Position numbers and translations under genes: made by a program
Shown here: one piece after another, positions 53,016 through 62,022 of the stretch
Layout of the letters: the number at the start of each line of letters is the position of its first letter
How positions within the stretch are numbered: the stretch's first letter is position 1
The notes under the pieces: generated by a model
Databases searched by the model: none
Seen by the model: only the letters and a program-made list of their open reading frames with translations
Told to the model about the DNA's origin: nothing
Assembly: GCA_017550525.1 (NCBI GenBank)
Contig: JAFZOU010000014.1
Span: 18,022-82,021 of the forward strand
Length of the DNA: 64,000 bases
From: Bacteroidales bacterium
GTDB taxonomy: Bacteria; Bacteroidota; Bacteroidia; Bacteroidales; UBA932
Direction: 5' to 3'

Positions 53016-53594
53016 TCAGTTAAGTTCCTTGAGGAGAGTGATAAGGATGATGAGGGACAAGTAGTCTTTCAATGAGATGCGGAGCCGTTTGAGGACAGCA
53101 TGGATATCTTTTGCGACGCGGCTATACTGGATTCCCATCGCCTGGGCAATCTCTTCGTAAGAGAGGCCTTCGACGCGATTCTTCAGAAACGCTTGCTTTT
53201 GTTCGTCAGGAACTTTCTTTAAGCTTTCGCGTGCAATAGCTAATATGTCTTCTGTAAATAGTTCTGATGGATCGGTGTTTTGAATGGTCTCGGTGAACAA
53301 TTCCATCAGTTCGCCTTCTTTGTTAAGAAGCGATTCTCTGATTTCATTGTTGTGACGTGCCGATTTACGGTAGTCAAGGCAAGCATTCTTGACAGTCTTG
53401 TACATATAAGCAAGAACACTTTCCGAAATGATAGAGTCTCTTTTTTCCCATAATTTGGCGAAACAATCGCTGACGATATCCCTGGCTTGTTCATGGTCTC
53501 CCACATATGAATATGCCAAAAACTCGAAGATCTCCCGATTCTCTTTGAAGAGGTCTTCATACAACTTCTTGGATAATGTTTCGTCTCTTAGCAT
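53016..53594 (-). CDS. ECF-type RNA polymerase sigma factor
   Basis: 192 aa from the ATG at 53594 ('MLRDETLSKKLYEDLF'). Sigma region 2: 'EFLAYSYVGDHEQARDIVSD', 'CFAKLWEKRD', 'AYMYKTVKNACLDYRKS'; region 4: 'QKQAFLKNRVEGLSYEEIAQ', 'AMGIQYSRVAKDIHAVLKRL'. It belongs with the divergent FecR-like anti-sigma at 53824 and the STN-containing SusC at 54880, i.e. a transporter-sensing switch. The sigma gene points away from its anti-sigma partner, with 229 bp between the starts. It probably turns on the SusCD operon when glycan is bound. Confidence 0.9.
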   Translation of the reverse strand: MLRDETLSKKLYEDLFKENREIFEFLAYSYVGDHEQARDIVSDCFAKLWEKRDSIISESVLAYMYKTVKNACLDYRKSARHNNEIRESLLNKEGELMELFTETIQNTDPSELFTEDILAIARESLKKVPDEQKQAFLKNRVEGLSYEEIAQAMGIQYSRVAKDIHAVLKRLRISLKDYLSLIILITLLKELN

Positions 53595-53734
53595 ACAACT
53601 AACAAAGATAATAAGATTTTGCCAAATCTGTAACATTCTTTTGGCCAAATTGGTCATGGTAAAGAAGTTGCGGTTGATTTGTTCGACAAACCTTGCAATT
53701 ATAGAAGGAATTTGAAAAAAAATGTGGAAATTCG

Positions 53735-53762
53735 GGAAACCTTGCCAAACTTTCTCGTATTA
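53735..53762 (+). promoter_or_regulatory. Candidate ECF-dependent promoter before fecR
   Basis: GGAAAC at 53735-53740 and CGTATTA starting at 53756, spacer 15 bp. This looks like the GGAAC...CGT pattern of ECF promoters and lies 60 bp before the FecR start. It would allow autoregulation. One site seen only; weak evidence. Confidence 0.3.
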
Positions 53763-53823
53763 TAAGTGAACGCGGGAAAGATGACAAGTTCAAAACAACT
53801 TGAAGTCTTTAACCATTTTGATT

Positions 53824-54789
53824 ATGAGAGTAGATAACGAATTGCTTTACAAGTTCTTCGCCAAAGAAACTTCTTTGGAGGAGGCTAATTCTATTGCGGC
53901 ATGGACGAAGGAGAACAAAGCAAATGAAGAACAGTTCCAAAAGGCGTTTAGACTCTTCCTTGTCAGCCAGATGGCCTTAAAAGGAAACACTGTGGAACAG
54001 GTGACCGATAAACAGTCTAAACGCAGACATTCAAGAAAGGTTATTCTCACATTTGCAACTGTTATGGCCACTGCGGCAGCTATTGCTGTCGGAGTGTTCA
54101 TTGGTGGCCATCTCCAAGATGATTCATCGCTTAAGGATTCCGTTTTGACGACAGAAGCCAAGTTGGGGAAGATGCTTACGCAAACACTCTCTGACGGAAC
54201 TATCGTAGAAATGAATTCCGGAGCGAGAATTGAGTATCCGGCAGTATTCCTTGAAAAAGAACGCAGGGTTAAACTTGAGGGGGAAGCGGTTTTTGATGTT
54301 ACTCACAATGAAGATCGCCCGTTTGTGGTTGAAACGTTTGCATACGATGTCCGTGTTTTGGGGACCAAGTTTGACGTTGTTGCCAACCAGAAGGACAATG
54401 AATTCTCTGCAACTCTTATTGAAGGAAGCATTGAGGTTATTGATAAGGCCCAGGTAGTTAAAGCAAGGCTCGCCCCCAACCAGGTAGTCAAAATGGATGA
54501 GAACGGGAACTTGTATTCCGCAGATTTCTCTGAGGCTAAAGACAATATGGCTTGGCGAGATGGTCTGATCTCTGTTGCCGGGGTTGGATTTCTTGATATA
54601 ATGAAGCGTCTAGAAAAAGGTTTTGGAGTATCCATCATGATTGACATAGCCCATATTCCGGATGAGGTACTTCCTTACGGCAAAATAAGGATTAATGATG
54701 GCGTTGTGTCGGCGTTTGACGTCCTGAAGCATCACTACGATTTTGAGTACGAGTACGACGTCCAAAAGAACTTGTATATAATCAGGTAG
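53824..54789 (+). CDS. FecR-like anti-sigma factor
   Basis: 321 aa from the ATG at 53824 (a TTG at 53800 is less likely). N-terminal cytoplasmic sigma-binding part 'LLYKFFAKETSLEEANSIAAW', one membrane helix 'VILTFATVMATAAAIAVGVFIGG' shown in part by 'TAAAIAVGVFIGG' (~75-97), then the periplasmic FecR domain ('RRVKLEGEAVFDVTHNEDRP', 'VLGTKFDVVANQKD', 'LIEGSIEVI') and the DUF4974-like C-terminus ('GLISVAGVGFLDIMKRLEKG', 'FEYEYDVQKNLYII'). It holds the ECF sigma until the STN domain of SusC signals. Confidence 0.92.
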   Translation: MRVDNELLYKFFAKETSLEEANSIAAWTKENKANEEQFQKAFRLFLVSQMALKGNTVEQVTDKQSKRRHSRKVILTFATVMATAAAIAVGVFIGGHLQDDSSLKDSVLTTEAKLGKMLTQTLSDGTIVEMNSGARIEYPAVFLEKERRVKLEGEAVFDVTHNEDRPFVVETFAYDVRVLGTKFDVVANQKDNEFSATLIEGSIEVIDKAQVVKARLAPNQVVKMDENGNLYSADFSEAKDNMAWRDGLISVAGVGFLDIMKRLEKGFGVSIMIDIAHIPDEVLPYGKIRINDGVVSAFDVLKHHYDFEYEYDVQKNLYIIR

Positions 54790-54879
54790 CTGAATTTGAG
54801 GCCGCCGGCTCCTTTGATTGCCGGATGACAGGTAGGAAAGACTGCCCCGCATTAAACACTATAATTAATAAACAAGCCT

Positions 54880-57800
54880 ATGAAGAAAGGTCTTCTTCAG
54901 CGTTTTTGTTTGATGGTTTCAGTGGGACTAGCCTTACTGCTTCCATCAGGAATTGTAGCTGCGCAAGATGTACAAGTTACTTTGGATATGAAGGATACAT
55001 CCCTTGAGAAAGTGCTTGGCGCTATTGAATCTCAATCGAGGTATCTTTTCTCTCCATCTTCAGATGTGAATGTCAAGCAAAGTGTAACGATACAAGTATC
55101 AAATGCAGGGATAAAAGAAGTCTTGACATTATTGAAAGCGCAGACCGGTCTTGACTTCTCAATAGAGAATGCCACTATATTTATCACAGTTCCCAAGCCG
55201 CCCGTTTCCAGGACCGTGCGTGGTAAAGTGGTTGACACATCAAATATTCCTGTACCAGGGGTGTCTGTCTTTGTGAAAGGAACAACCCTGGGTACAACAA
55301 CAGATTTGGATGGTAATTTTTCACTTACTATTCCAGGTGAAATGCTCGGTGGCCGGTTAGTTTTTTCTTCTATCGGTTATGCCGAAGTTGAAATGTCCAT
55401 AGGCAATCGCCGTACATTTGATGTTACCATACAGGAGGCGTCTGTGGAGCTTGAGGCAACCGTTGTTACTGCTCTTGGGATCAGAAGAGATCAAAAAGCA
55501 CTGAGCTACAATGTTCAGGAGGTAAAAGCCGACCAAGTTACCACGGTGAAAGATGCCAACTTCATCAATAGCCTTAACGGTAAAGTTGCGGGCGTGACCA
55601 TCAACGCCAGTTCTTCCGGTGTGGGTGGCGCTTCAAAAGTGGTGCTGAGAGGTAATAAGTCAATCTCACAGTCATCCAATGCCCTCTATGTAATTGACGG
55701 TGTGCCGATGTACAACTTCGGAGGCGGTGGCGGAACTGAATTCGATTCAAAGGGCGCTACGGAATCTATTGCCGACATCAACCCGGAGGATATTGAGAGC
55801 ATCTCGGTCCTTACCGGTGCAGCGGCCGCAGCACTTTACGGCAGCGAAGCTGCCAATGGTGCCATTATGATAACTACGAAGAAAGGCCAGGCTGGAAAGA
55901 TGAATGTCACTTTCAGCAGCAATACCGAGTTCCTGAGCCCTTTTGTACTGCCTGAGTTCCAAAGCCGGTATGGAACAGGGCTGAATGGTAAATCCGGCGA
56001 CCAGACTTTCAGCTGGGGAGCATATCTTCCGGAAAATGCCCGTTACAATTACAATCCCCGTGATTTCTTTCAGACGGGAACCACTTATACCAATGCGTTC
56101 TCTCTCTCCGGAGGTACGGACAAGAACCAAACGTACTTCTCCGCTGCTGCCGTTAACTCAGACGGTATCATTCCAAATAACAAGTACGACCGATACAACT
56201 TCACATTCCGGAACACCACTTACTTCCTTCATGACAAACTGCGTCTGGATTTCAATGGCAGTTATATCATGCAGAAGGACCAGAACATGACCAACCAGGG
56301 TGTTTACGCAAACCCTCTTACCTCCATCTATCTTTTCCCTCGCGGAAACGATTTCTCAGTGTACCAGTCTTATGAACGCTACAATCCGGGAACTAAGATG
56401 ATGGAGCAGTTCTGGAGCGATGCACTTGCAGGAGACCTGCGTATGCAAAATCCTTACTGGATAGCCTACAGGAATCTCCGCAATAACAACAAGCACCGCT
56501 ATATGCTTAATCTGACGGCATCCTACGATATCCTTGACTGGCTGAATGTGGCTGGCCGCGTCAAAGTTGACAATGCCAGCAATATCTATACTCAGAAACT
56601 ATTTGCCACTACAGAGCCTACAATCTCCGAAGGAGGAAGCAACGGTCATTATACAGAGGCCCGTACGGAAGATGCACAAGTTTATGCAGACATCATTGCC
56701 AATATCAATAAGACATTCGGAGAGGATTGGAGCTTGGTGGCCAACATTGGCGCTTCGATTAATAACATTAAAACCAATACGCTAACTTATGGCGGCCCCA
56801 TTCAGGAAGACGGCCTGGCCAATGTGTTCAATGTCTTTGACCTGGACAATGTCAAGTCCCGAGCTTCCAAAAGCGGATGGAACGATGAAACCCAGTCCGT
56901 TTTTGCAAGTATCGAAGTGGGTTGGAAGAAGATGCTTTATCTCACTCTTACCGGCCGTAATGACTGGGCATCACAGCTTGCCGGTTCCAGTAGCGAGAAA
57001 TCAGGTTTCTTCTATCCTTCGATCGGTCTCTCATGGGTTCCAACATCACATTGGGAACTTGGTCCTGTCACTTATTTGAAGGTAAGAGGTTCCGTTGCCG
57101 AAGTTGGCATGCCTTATCAGCGCTTCCTAACCATTGAAACCTACGAATACGATGCTATCTCCCGCATTTGGAAAGACAAAACCCACTATCCAATAGGAGA
57201 CCTCAAGCCGGAGAAAACCCGCACCTATGAAATGGGTCTTGAAACACGCCTGTGGAAGGATGTCAGTGTGAACGCCTCATGGTATCTCGCAGACACATTC
57301 AACCAGACCTTTGATCCAGCTCTTCCTCCGTCTTCGGCCTATAGTACGATGTATCTTCAGACCGGAGCCGTCAGGAATACCGGCGTAGAACTAGCTCTTG
57401 GATACAATCACACATGGGGCAGGTTTGGATGGGACAGCAATTTCACATGGTCCTGGAACAAAAACAGAATCATGGCCCTTGCGGAGGATGCCGTGAATCC
57501 CGTCACGGGAGAGAAACTCAATCTTGACGAACTCAGAATCAAGGGCCTTGGTAAGGCCATGTACATCCTGAAGAAAGGAGGCACACTGGGAGACTTGTAC
57601 ACAACCTCCAGTATTGCATCTAATCAGCATGGCTATGTGGAGATTGACAACGAAGGAAAGCCTCTTATGATTGAAACGGATAATGAAATACTTCTTGGAA
57701 CTGTTTTCCCTAAATACAATCTTGCTTGGAGGAATGATTTCACCTTTGCTGGATTACATCTGGGGATACTCTTCAGTGGACGTATCGGGGGTATCTGCTA

Positions 57801-58203
57801 TAGTGCCACGCAAGCGAACCTTGATTTATATGGAGTTTCTGAAGCATCGGCTGCCGCAAGAGATGCCGGAGGCGTTTTGGTAAACGGTAGAGATTGGGTA
57901 GACCCGCAGAAGTGGTATCAGTCATTAGGTTCGCAGAGTGGTTTGCCTCAGTTCTACACTTATAGTGCAACAAACTTCAGGTTGCAGGAGGTGTCCTTGG
58001 GATATACTCTTCCAAGAAAGTGGTTCCGAAATGTCCTGTCTGCCACTGTTTCTCTTGTGGGAAACAACCTATGGATGATATACTGCAAAGCGCCGTTTGA
58101 TCCAGAATCCGTTGCAACTACCGGTAACAACTACCAGGGCATTGATTACTTCATGATGCCCAGTCTCCGCCGCATTGGCTTTAATGTGAAACTTAATTTC
58201 TAG
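54880..58203 (+). CDS. SusC-like TonB-dependent glycan transporter with STN domain
   Basis: 1107 aa. Signal peptide ending 'PSGIVAAQD'; STN signalling domain (~27-105, 'SLEKVLGAIESQSRYLFSPS', 'LLKAQTGLDFSIENATIFI'); carboxypeptidase-D-like regulatory domain ('VRGKVVDTSNIPVPGVSVFV', 'GTTTDLDGNFSLTIP'); plug ('ALGIRRDQKALSYNVQEV', 'YVIDGVPM', 'SISVLTGAAAAALYGSEAAN'), then the 22-strand barrel ending 'MMPSLRRIGFNVKLNF'. The STN domain ties it to FecR and the ECF sigma. With the SusD partner it forms the import lid-and-barrel for the oligosaccharide, likely an N-glycan given the neighbours. Confidence 0.95.
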   Translation: MKKGLLQRFCLMVSVGLALLLPSGIVAAQDVQVTLDMKDTSLEKVLGAIESQSRYLFSPSSDVNVKQSVTIQVSNAGIKEVLTLLKAQTGLDFSIENATIFITVPKPPVSRTVRGKVVDTSNIPVPGVSVFVKGTTLGTTTDLDGNFSLTIPGEMLGGRLVFSSIGYAEVEMSIGNRRTFDVTIQEASVELEATVVTALGIRRDQKALSYNVQEVKADQVTTVKDANFINSLNGKVAGVTINASSSGVGGASKVVLRGNKSISQSSNALYVIDGVPMYNFGGGGGTEFDSKGATESIADINPEDIESISVLTGAAAAALYGSEAANGAIMITTKKGQAGKMNVTFSSNTEFLSPFVLPEFQSRYGTGLNGKSGDQTFSWGAYLPENARYNYNPRDFFQTGTTYTNAFSLSGGTDKNQTYFSAAAVNSDGIIPNNKYDRYNFTFRNTTYFLHDKLRLDFNGSYIMQKDQNMTNQGVYANPLTSIYLFPRGNDFSVYQSYERYNPGTKMMEQFWSDALAGDLRMQNPYWIAYRNLRNNNKHRYMLNLTASYDILDWLNVAGRVKVDNASNIYTQKLFATTEPTISEGGSNGHYTEARTEDAQVYADIIANINKTFGEDWSLVANIGASINNIKTNTLTYGGPIQEDGLANVFNVFDLDNVKSRASKSGWNDETQSVFASIEVGWKKMLYLTLTGRNDWASQLAGSSSEKSGFFYPSIGLSWVPTSHWELGPVTYLKVRGSVAEVGMPYQRFLTIETYEYDAISRIWKDKTHYPIGDLKPEKTRTYEMGLETRLWKDVSVNASWYLADTFNQTFDPALPPSSAYSTMYLQTGAVRNTGVELALGYNHTWGRFGWDSNFTWSWNKNRIMALAEDAVNPVTGEKLNLDELRIKGLGKAMYILKKGGTLGDLYTTSSIASNQHGYVEIDNEGKPLMIETDNEILLGTVFPKYNLAWRNDFTFAGLHLGILFSGRIGGICYSATQANLDLYGVSEASAAARDAGGVLVNGRDWVDPQKWYQSLGSQSGLPQFYTYSATNFRLQEVSLGYTLPRKWFRNVLSATVSLVGNNLWMIYCKAPFDPESVATTGNNYQGIDYFMMPSLRRIGFNVKLNF

Positions 58204-58215
58204 GAGGAGATGACA

Positions 58216-59796
58216 ATGAAAAAGATACTTATAATCACCGTCATTGCCGGCCTGACCGGCAATCTCCTCACCAGCTGCACCGGCCGCTTCGAGCGCCTTA
58301 ACACAAACCCCAATCAGGTCACGGCAGACCAGATGGAGGTGATGAATTACCGCACGGGGACAAAGGTTACTAACTTGCAGAATCTGGTTATCCCTGTAGA
58401 GGAACATATTTACCAGTTTGTAGAAAGCCTATCAGGCGGGCCGTATGCCGGTTATATCGGATCAACAGTCAACACTTGGCAAGACCGTTTTGAAACTTTC
58501 AATGAAAGTACGGACTGGCGCAAGTGGCCATTCTCCAATGTAATGACGGAGATGTACGCTCCCTACCGCGCCATCATTGCCGAAACTGACGATGAAGTTG
58601 CTCTTGCCTTTGCCCACCTCTTCAGAGTAGCCGTAATGCACCGGGTTACCGATTCTTATGGACCTGTACCTTATAGTGATGCTGTCTCCAATGAAGGCAT
58701 CTTTGTGAAGTACGATTCACAGGAGAGCGTTTACGACCAAATGTTTGAGGAATTGGACCTTGCCATATCCCTTTTCAAGGCAAATGAAGGCTTGGACCCT
58801 TCAGGCTGGACATCCTACGACAAGGTTTATTACGGCAATATGGCTCAGTGGAGCCGCTTTGCCAACTCCCTTAAACTTAGGATGGCCATGCGCCTCAGTT
58901 ATGTAAAGCCGGAACTCAGCAGGCAGAAAGCGGCAGAGGCCATTGCTGCAGGAGTCATTGAAAGCAACGCCGACAATGCCGCCATGCATGCCACCGAGAA
59001 CCGTACCACTCTCATCTACAATGACTGGCAGGATCATCGCGTGGCAGCTGATATCATCTGTTACATGAATGGTTATGAAGACCCCAGGAGGGAAAAGATG
59101 TTCCTTCCGACGGTCAGAAATGCAAATGCATTCGCTGGCGTCAGGGTGGGCTCTGTAGTATCCAGTAAGACCGATTTCGTGGAAGCCTATTCCAATATGA
59201 TTGTTGCATCGGATACACCTTACCTATGGTTCAACGCTGCAGAAGCCACCTTTCTCCGTGCCGAGTACGAACTCCGCTGGGGCAGCGCTGAAACTGCCAA
59301 GCAGTTGTATCAGCAGGCCATACGTTTGTCATTCGAAGAGAAGGGGGCAAGCGGAGCAGACGCATACATTGCCGACAATACGAAACGTCCTGAGGCATAT
59401 ACTGATCCTTTAGGTGCATGGACCGTAGGGACTCGTCCCAGCAGCGTAACCATCGCGTGGGACGATGCCGCCACGGACATAGAGGTGAACCTGGAAAAGA
59501 TAATCACTCAGAAGTGGATAGCTATCTTTCCGCTTGGCGTAGAGGGCTGGAGTGAGTATCGCAGAACCGGTTATCCAAGACTATTCGATGCCGCACAAGA
59601 TCTTTCCGGCGGTGCCGTGAACGTGAGCCATCACGCCAGGCGGCTTCGTTATCCCGCAGAAGAGGCCAGCCAGAACAAGGCTAACTATCAGGAAGCCGTC
59701 TCTATCCTTGACAGGGAAGCCACAGGCGCCGGAAGCCTTACAGGTGATAACTACTCCACCCGCGTGTGGTGGGATGTAAAACCCTTTAACGACTAA
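58216..59796 (+). CDS. SusD/RagB-like glycan-binding lipoprotein
   Basis: 526 aa, starting at 58216: the ATG at 58210 overlaps the AGGAGGAG ribosome site (58202-58209), the one at 58216 is correctly spaced. SPII signal 'VIAGLTGNLLTSC', mostly encoded by a REP-like repeat (58238-58272). SusD traits: 'FERLNTNPNQVTADQM', TPR-like helices ('AFAHLFRVAVMHRVTDSYGP', 'VYDQMFEELDLAISLFK'), 'WSRFANSLKLRMAMRL', 'YLWFNAAEATFLRAEYELRW', and the end 'VWWDVKPFND'. It acts as the lid on the SusC barrel. Confidence 0.94.
   Translation: MKKILIITVIAGLTGNLLTSCTGRFERLNTNPNQVTADQMEVMNYRTGTKVTNLQNLVIPVEEHIYQFVESLSGGPYAGYIGSTVNTWQDRFETFNESTDWRKWPFSNVMTEMYAPYRAIIAETDDEVALAFAHLFRVAVMHRVTDSYGPVPYSDAVSNEGIFVKYDSQESVYDQMFEELDLAISLFKANEGLDPSGWTSYDKVYYGNMAQWSRFANSLKLRMAMRLSYVKPELSRQKAAEAIAAGVIESNADNAAMHATENRTTLIYNDWQDHRVAADIICYMNGYEDPRREKMFLPTVRNANAFAGVRVGSVVSSKTDFVEAYSNMIVASDTPYLWFNAAEATFLRAEYELRWGSAETAKQLYQQAIRLSFEEKGASGADAYIADNTKRPEAYTDPLGAWTVGTRPSSVTIAWDDAATDIEVNLEKIITQKWIAIFPLGVEGWSEYRRTGYPRLFDAAQDLSGGAVNVSHHARRLRYPAEEASQNKANYQEAVSILDREATGAGSLTGDNYSTRVWWDVKPFND
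58238..58272 (+). repeat. REP-like repeat (family A) forming the SusD signal peptide
   Basis: CCGTCATTGCCGGCCTGACC followed by GGCAATCTCCTCACC; inverted arms ATTGCCGG / CCGGCAAT. It encodes TVIAGLTGNLLT. It closely matches the reverse complement of the copies in uvrA (8291, 7828). Confidence 0.8.
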
Positions 59797-59801
59797 GCGC
59801 T

Positions 59802-60713
59802 ATGAAGACATTGAATTATTTATTCATCGTTTTGTCATTCATGGCATTTGTGTCTTGCAGCAAATGGACGGAGACAGAACCTATCAGTATAAACTACTTG
59901 CGCCCCTGGGACCAAAATCCTGCCCTGTGGGAAGCATACAGGTCTTCGCTCTGTGCGTACAAAGAGAGCGACCACTACCTGTTCTATGCTCGTTTTGAGA
60001 ACGCTCCGGATAAGGCCACAAGTGAAAAAGATTTCATGCGTTGTCTTCCGGACAGCCTTGACTTTGTAAGTCTGACAAACGCAGATAATTTCTTGGAGTC
60101 TGACAAAGAGGATATGGCATGGATGGAGAGTATCGGAACTAAAGTCCTTTACCAAATTGATTTGGACAAAAAAAGATTTGCGGATGCCTTATCCTTGAAT
60201 GCCTATTTGGAAACCGTAATTGCATCAGTTAAGGAATTAAAACTTAATGGCTACTCGTTTACCGGTTCTTACAAATTGGGCAGTGTAGAGAATGAAGCAC
60301 TGGCCTCTGCCTTGGTAAACAAGTTATCAGATGCAAAGGATGAAGGGCAGGTATTGGTTTTCGAAGGCAATCCTCTGTATGTGCCCAAAGCAGACAGAGA
60401 TAAAGTAGACTTCTTTGTTCTTGACAGCGAGAATACGGAATATGCTCAGGATCTTCACTTCCAGATTCTGACCGCAATTGACTATGCCGGAATTCCGGCT
60501 TCAAAGCTGCTACTTGGTGCAGACATGGATGGAACCATCAAGAATGAAGCACGTGAAAAGTGTAATGATGTGGAGGAACTCTCCAAACGAGTTATATCGT
60601 TTGGACCCTTGGCCGGACTTGGAGTGTACAATATCAAGTCAGACTATTATTCCTATGATGGAAACTATGTCGTTACCCGTAATGCAATTCAACTTCTGAA
60701 CCCTTCAAAATAA
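59802..60713 (+). CDS. GH18-fold-like lipoprotein, probably non-catalytic (glycan binding)
   Basis: 303 aa, SPII signal 'VLSFMAFVSCSK'. A TIM-barrel layout typical of GH18-like proteins in these operons: 'PDSLDFVSLTNADNFLES', 'GTKVLYQIDLDKKRFAD', 'VKELKLNGYSFTGSYKLG' (~139-156), 'GQVLVFEGNPLYVP', 'VDFFVLDSENTEYAQDL'. The GH18 catalytic consensus DGxDxDxE is here 'NGYSFTGS', without any acid, so hydrolysis is unlikely. It follows SusD by 5 bp. Likely a surface glycan-binding protein of the SusCD complex. Confidence 0.68.
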   Translation: MKTLNYLFIVLSFMAFVSCSKWTETEPISINYLRPWDQNPALWEAYRSSLCAYKESDHYLFYARFENAPDKATSEKDFMRCLPDSLDFVSLTNADNFLESDKEDMAWMESIGTKVLYQIDLDKKRFADALSLNAYLETVIASVKELKLNGYSFTGSYKLGSVENEALASALVNKLSDAKDEGQVLVFEGNPLYVPKADRDKVDFFVLDSENTEYAQDLHFQILTAIDYAGIPASKLLLGADMDGTIKNEAREKCNDVEELSKRVISFGPLAGLGVYNIKSDYYSYDGNYVVTRNAIQLLNPSK

Positions 60714-60720
60714 GAGGAGT

Positions 60721-62019
60721 ATGAGAATGATGAATAAACATATATACTTGACGGTTATACTTGCAGTTGTGGCGCTGTGCGGTTGCGACCGCTTTGCTGT
60801 AGCCGAGCACACATTTGAGAACTCCGTATATCTGAATGTAAGTGCAACAGACCAGGTTCAGCTGACCACTTTCAGCAACAATCTCCAAGAGTTGACAAAG
60901 GAGGTTATCGTGACTTTGGCATATCCGGCTAAAGAGGCAGTGGCTGCAACTGTATCAATAGATGAAAGTCTTATTGCAACATACAATGAGAAGCATGGAA
61001 CTTCACTGGGGCTTCTCCCTTCAAAGTATATTGATTTTTCAAGTGCGGATGTAACAATCCCGGTTGGGAAAACGACATCTGAGACAGTCTCTGTGAAACT
61101 TAAAGGCTTGATGGGTGAAGGAGAAGAGCAAACCGGGGCTTTGGCGGTAGATGAAACATATCTTCTTCCTTTGAGGATTTCTTCCTCAAGTATGAAGATT
61201 ATGGAGAGCAGCGCCATTGCATATTACCTTGTTCGCCGTTCTTCCGCCATTACTTCAGCTGCGTCATTGCACGATAACTGGATTAATTTCCCTTTGCTGG
61301 ATGTACCGGACAGCCCTCAGGCAAATGCTTATAACGGTCTTACGGCCGTCACCTATGAGGCGTTGATATACCTTGACCAGTTTGATTTGACAAACGACTT
61401 CGGCGCTTGCAATATATCCTCTGTCATGGGTGTAGAACAGTATCTGTTAATGCGTATCGGAGATACCAATTTTGAACGGCAGCAGATTCAGTTTGATGGC
61501 TCCGGCGGTGGTTCCGCCTTTGGCAAGTTCCCTGCAAGCGACCCTGCAAAGAAACTCTATGAAGGACAGTGGTACCACGTTGCCTGCACATACGACCAGG
61601 CCGCCCGTCAGGTAAGAGTATATGTCAACGGCAAGTTACAGAGCGAAGCCAATGAACAAGGTATTTCCGTAATGGGTGCAGACAACAGAATTAACCTCGC
61701 TCAGAGGGCTCTTGGTGCCGGAGAGGCATATCAGTTCTTCCTCGGGAAATCCTATAATGATTTCCGCCCTCTCCAAGGGAAAATTGCAGAAGCAAGGGTC
61801 TGGTCCGTGGCCAGAACACCGGAAGAGATTTGGGAGAATATGTACCGGATAAAGAACCCGAAGGACCTTCCGGAACTTATTGGCTACTGGAAATTTGATG
61901 AAGGTAAGGGCAATACAATCAAGGACTACTCCATGTATGGAAATGATGGTGTGGCGGAAAAAGACATTGTCTGGCCCGCCGGCATTGAAATCCCGGAGAT
62001 TAACAAAGAGGAGGAATAG
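60721..62019 (+). CDS. DUF1735 + LamG-like surface lipoprotein
   Basis: 432 aa. SPII signal 'ILAVVALCGCDR'. Residues ~30-150 resemble DUF1735 ('VTLAYPAKEAVAATVSIDES', 'LLPSKYIDFSSADVTIPVGK'); residues ~190-430 are a LamG/concanavalin-A-like jellyroll ('YEGQWYHVACTYDQAARQVR', 'VYVNGKLQSEA', 'GKIAEARVWSVARTPEEI', 'LIGYWKFDEGKGNTIKDYS'). This pairing is common in SusCD operons for host glycans and acts in glycan capture. Starts at 60727 or 60730 are also possible; the ribosome site at 60712-60719 fits 60727 better. Confidence 0.8.
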   Translation: MRMMNKHIYLTVILAVVALCGCDRFAVAEHTFENSVYLNVSATDQVQLTTFSNNLQELTKEVIVTLAYPAKEAVAATVSIDESLIATYNEKHGTSLGLLPSKYIDFSSADVTIPVGKTTSETVSVKLKGLMGEGEEQTGALAVDETYLLPLRISSSSMKIMESSAIAYYLVRRSSAITSAASLHDNWINFPLLDVPDSPQANAYNGLTAVTYEALIYLDQFDLTNDFGACNISSVMGVEQYLLMRIGDTNFERQQIQFDGSGGGSAFGKFPASDPAKKLYEGQWYHVACTYDQAARQVRVYVNGKLQSEANEQGISVMGADNRINLAQRALGAGEAYQFFLGKSYNDFRPLQGKIAEARVWSVARTPEEIWENMYRIKNPKDLPELIGYWKFDEGKGNTIKDYSMYGNDGVAEKDIVWPAGIEIPEINKEEE

Positions 62020-62022
62020 CGT

